A DNA stretch of 64,000 nucleotides, from contig NZ_JAFMZO010000005.1 in the NCBI RefSeq assembly GCF_024436395.1, positions 147,692 through 211,691 on the forward strand, written 5' to 3'. Positions 63,956 through 64,000 of the stretch are shown piece after piece (the first letter of the stretch is position 1; each line of letters begins with the position of its first letter). A model generated the notes under the pieces. It was not told the DNA's origin and searched no databases. It worked only from the letters and a program-made list of their open reading frames with translations. A program made the position numbers and the translations under genes. Source of the stretch: Paradesertivirga mongoliensis (GTDB lineage: Bacteria; Bacteroidota; Bacteroidia; Sphingobacteriales; Sphingobacteriaceae).

Positions 63956-64000
63956 GGCACCGACCTACTCTCCCACGTGTTACCGCAGTACCATTGGCTC
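63956..64000 (-). rRNA. 5S ribosomal RNA, 3' end (partial, continues past the window)
   Basis: Read on the minus strand, GAGCCAATGGTACTGCGGTA continues to CACGTGGGAGAGTAGGTCGG and ends GTGCC, the typical 3' part of a bacterial 5S rRNA. About 45 nt are inside the window; the remaining 5' part, and presumably 23S and 16S, lie beyond 64000. Orientation is minus, so the operon reads toward the desaturase gene and ends at the terminator at 63914-63946. Confidence 0.92.

Overview
The window looks like chromosomal DNA of a Bacteroidota bacterium, most likely from the Sphingobacteriales (Pedobacter or Mucilaginibacter-like). This rests on gene content and order, not on a database search. The pointers are promoters of the TTG-N19-TAnnTTTG type, a two-gene atpD-atpC unit with a short epsilon subunit, a hemC-hemD fusion, a leuC-leuD-cimA-leuB order, an exosortase inside a polysaccharide locus, and ECF sigma/anti-sigma modules. 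No insertion sequence, prophage or CRISPR array is visible.

Layout. (1) 1-15091, plus strand: a surface-polysaccharide locus with eight glycosyltransferases, two methyltransferases, a membrane O-acyltransferase, two tandem paralogous Wzy-like membrane proteins, an exosortase and a WcaF-like acetyltransferase, mostly overlapping or nearly abutting. (2) 15092-15469: a gene-free spacer filled with palindromic repeats. (3) 15470-20243, minus strand: obgE, adk, tRNA-Arg(ACG), floA, an RmlD-like reductase and two small membrane proteins that share a tryptophan-rich, C-terminally anchored tail. (4) 20430-22270: atpD and atpC. (5) 22981-40020, plus strand: a nearly complete branched-chain amino-acid supercluster (ilvD, ilvB, ilvN, ilvC, leuA, leuC, leuD, a cimA-like gene, leuB, ilvA), interrupted by a ModF-like double ATPase, a DUF1801 protein and a VapBC-type toxin-antitoxin pair. 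(6) 40034-45302, minus strand: an LTA-synthase-like sulfatase, an orphan ABC ATPase and an ECF sigma / anti-sigma-like / outer-membrane-barrel operon. (7) 45383-54397, minus strand: a tetrapyrrole cluster (hemA, hemCD, hemB, hemL, hemE, hemJ) with a histidine kinase, response regulator and TPR protein embedded in it. (8) 54642-62703, plus strand: a MarR regulator and hydrolase, a second ECF sigma module with a Spy-like periplasmic protein, a class III aminotransferase, and a circularly permuted ATP-grasp / alpha-E / transglutaminase operon followed by a small disordered protein. (9) 62738-64000, minus strand: an acyl-ACP desaturase and the 3' end of a 5S rRNA, which marks the tail of an rRNA operon that continues beyond the window.

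How the genes work together. The ilv/leu genes cover the route from pyruvate to the valine, leucine and isoleucine keto-acids, with two possible entries to isoleucine (threonine via IlvA, or citramalate via the CimA-like enzyme plus LeuCDB). The hem genes cover glutamyl-tRNA to coproporphyrinogen III apart from glutamyl-tRNA synthesis, plus the HemJ step. The first 15 kb probably makes and decorates an exported polysaccharide.

The most unusual feature is in the spacers. Several spacers inside operons consist of imperfect tandem repeats with a strict 7-nt period. Other spacers carry at least six families of palindromic elements (20-nt dRS3-like, 31-nt, 15-23-nt, 61-nt, about 70-nt and 20-nt-period types).
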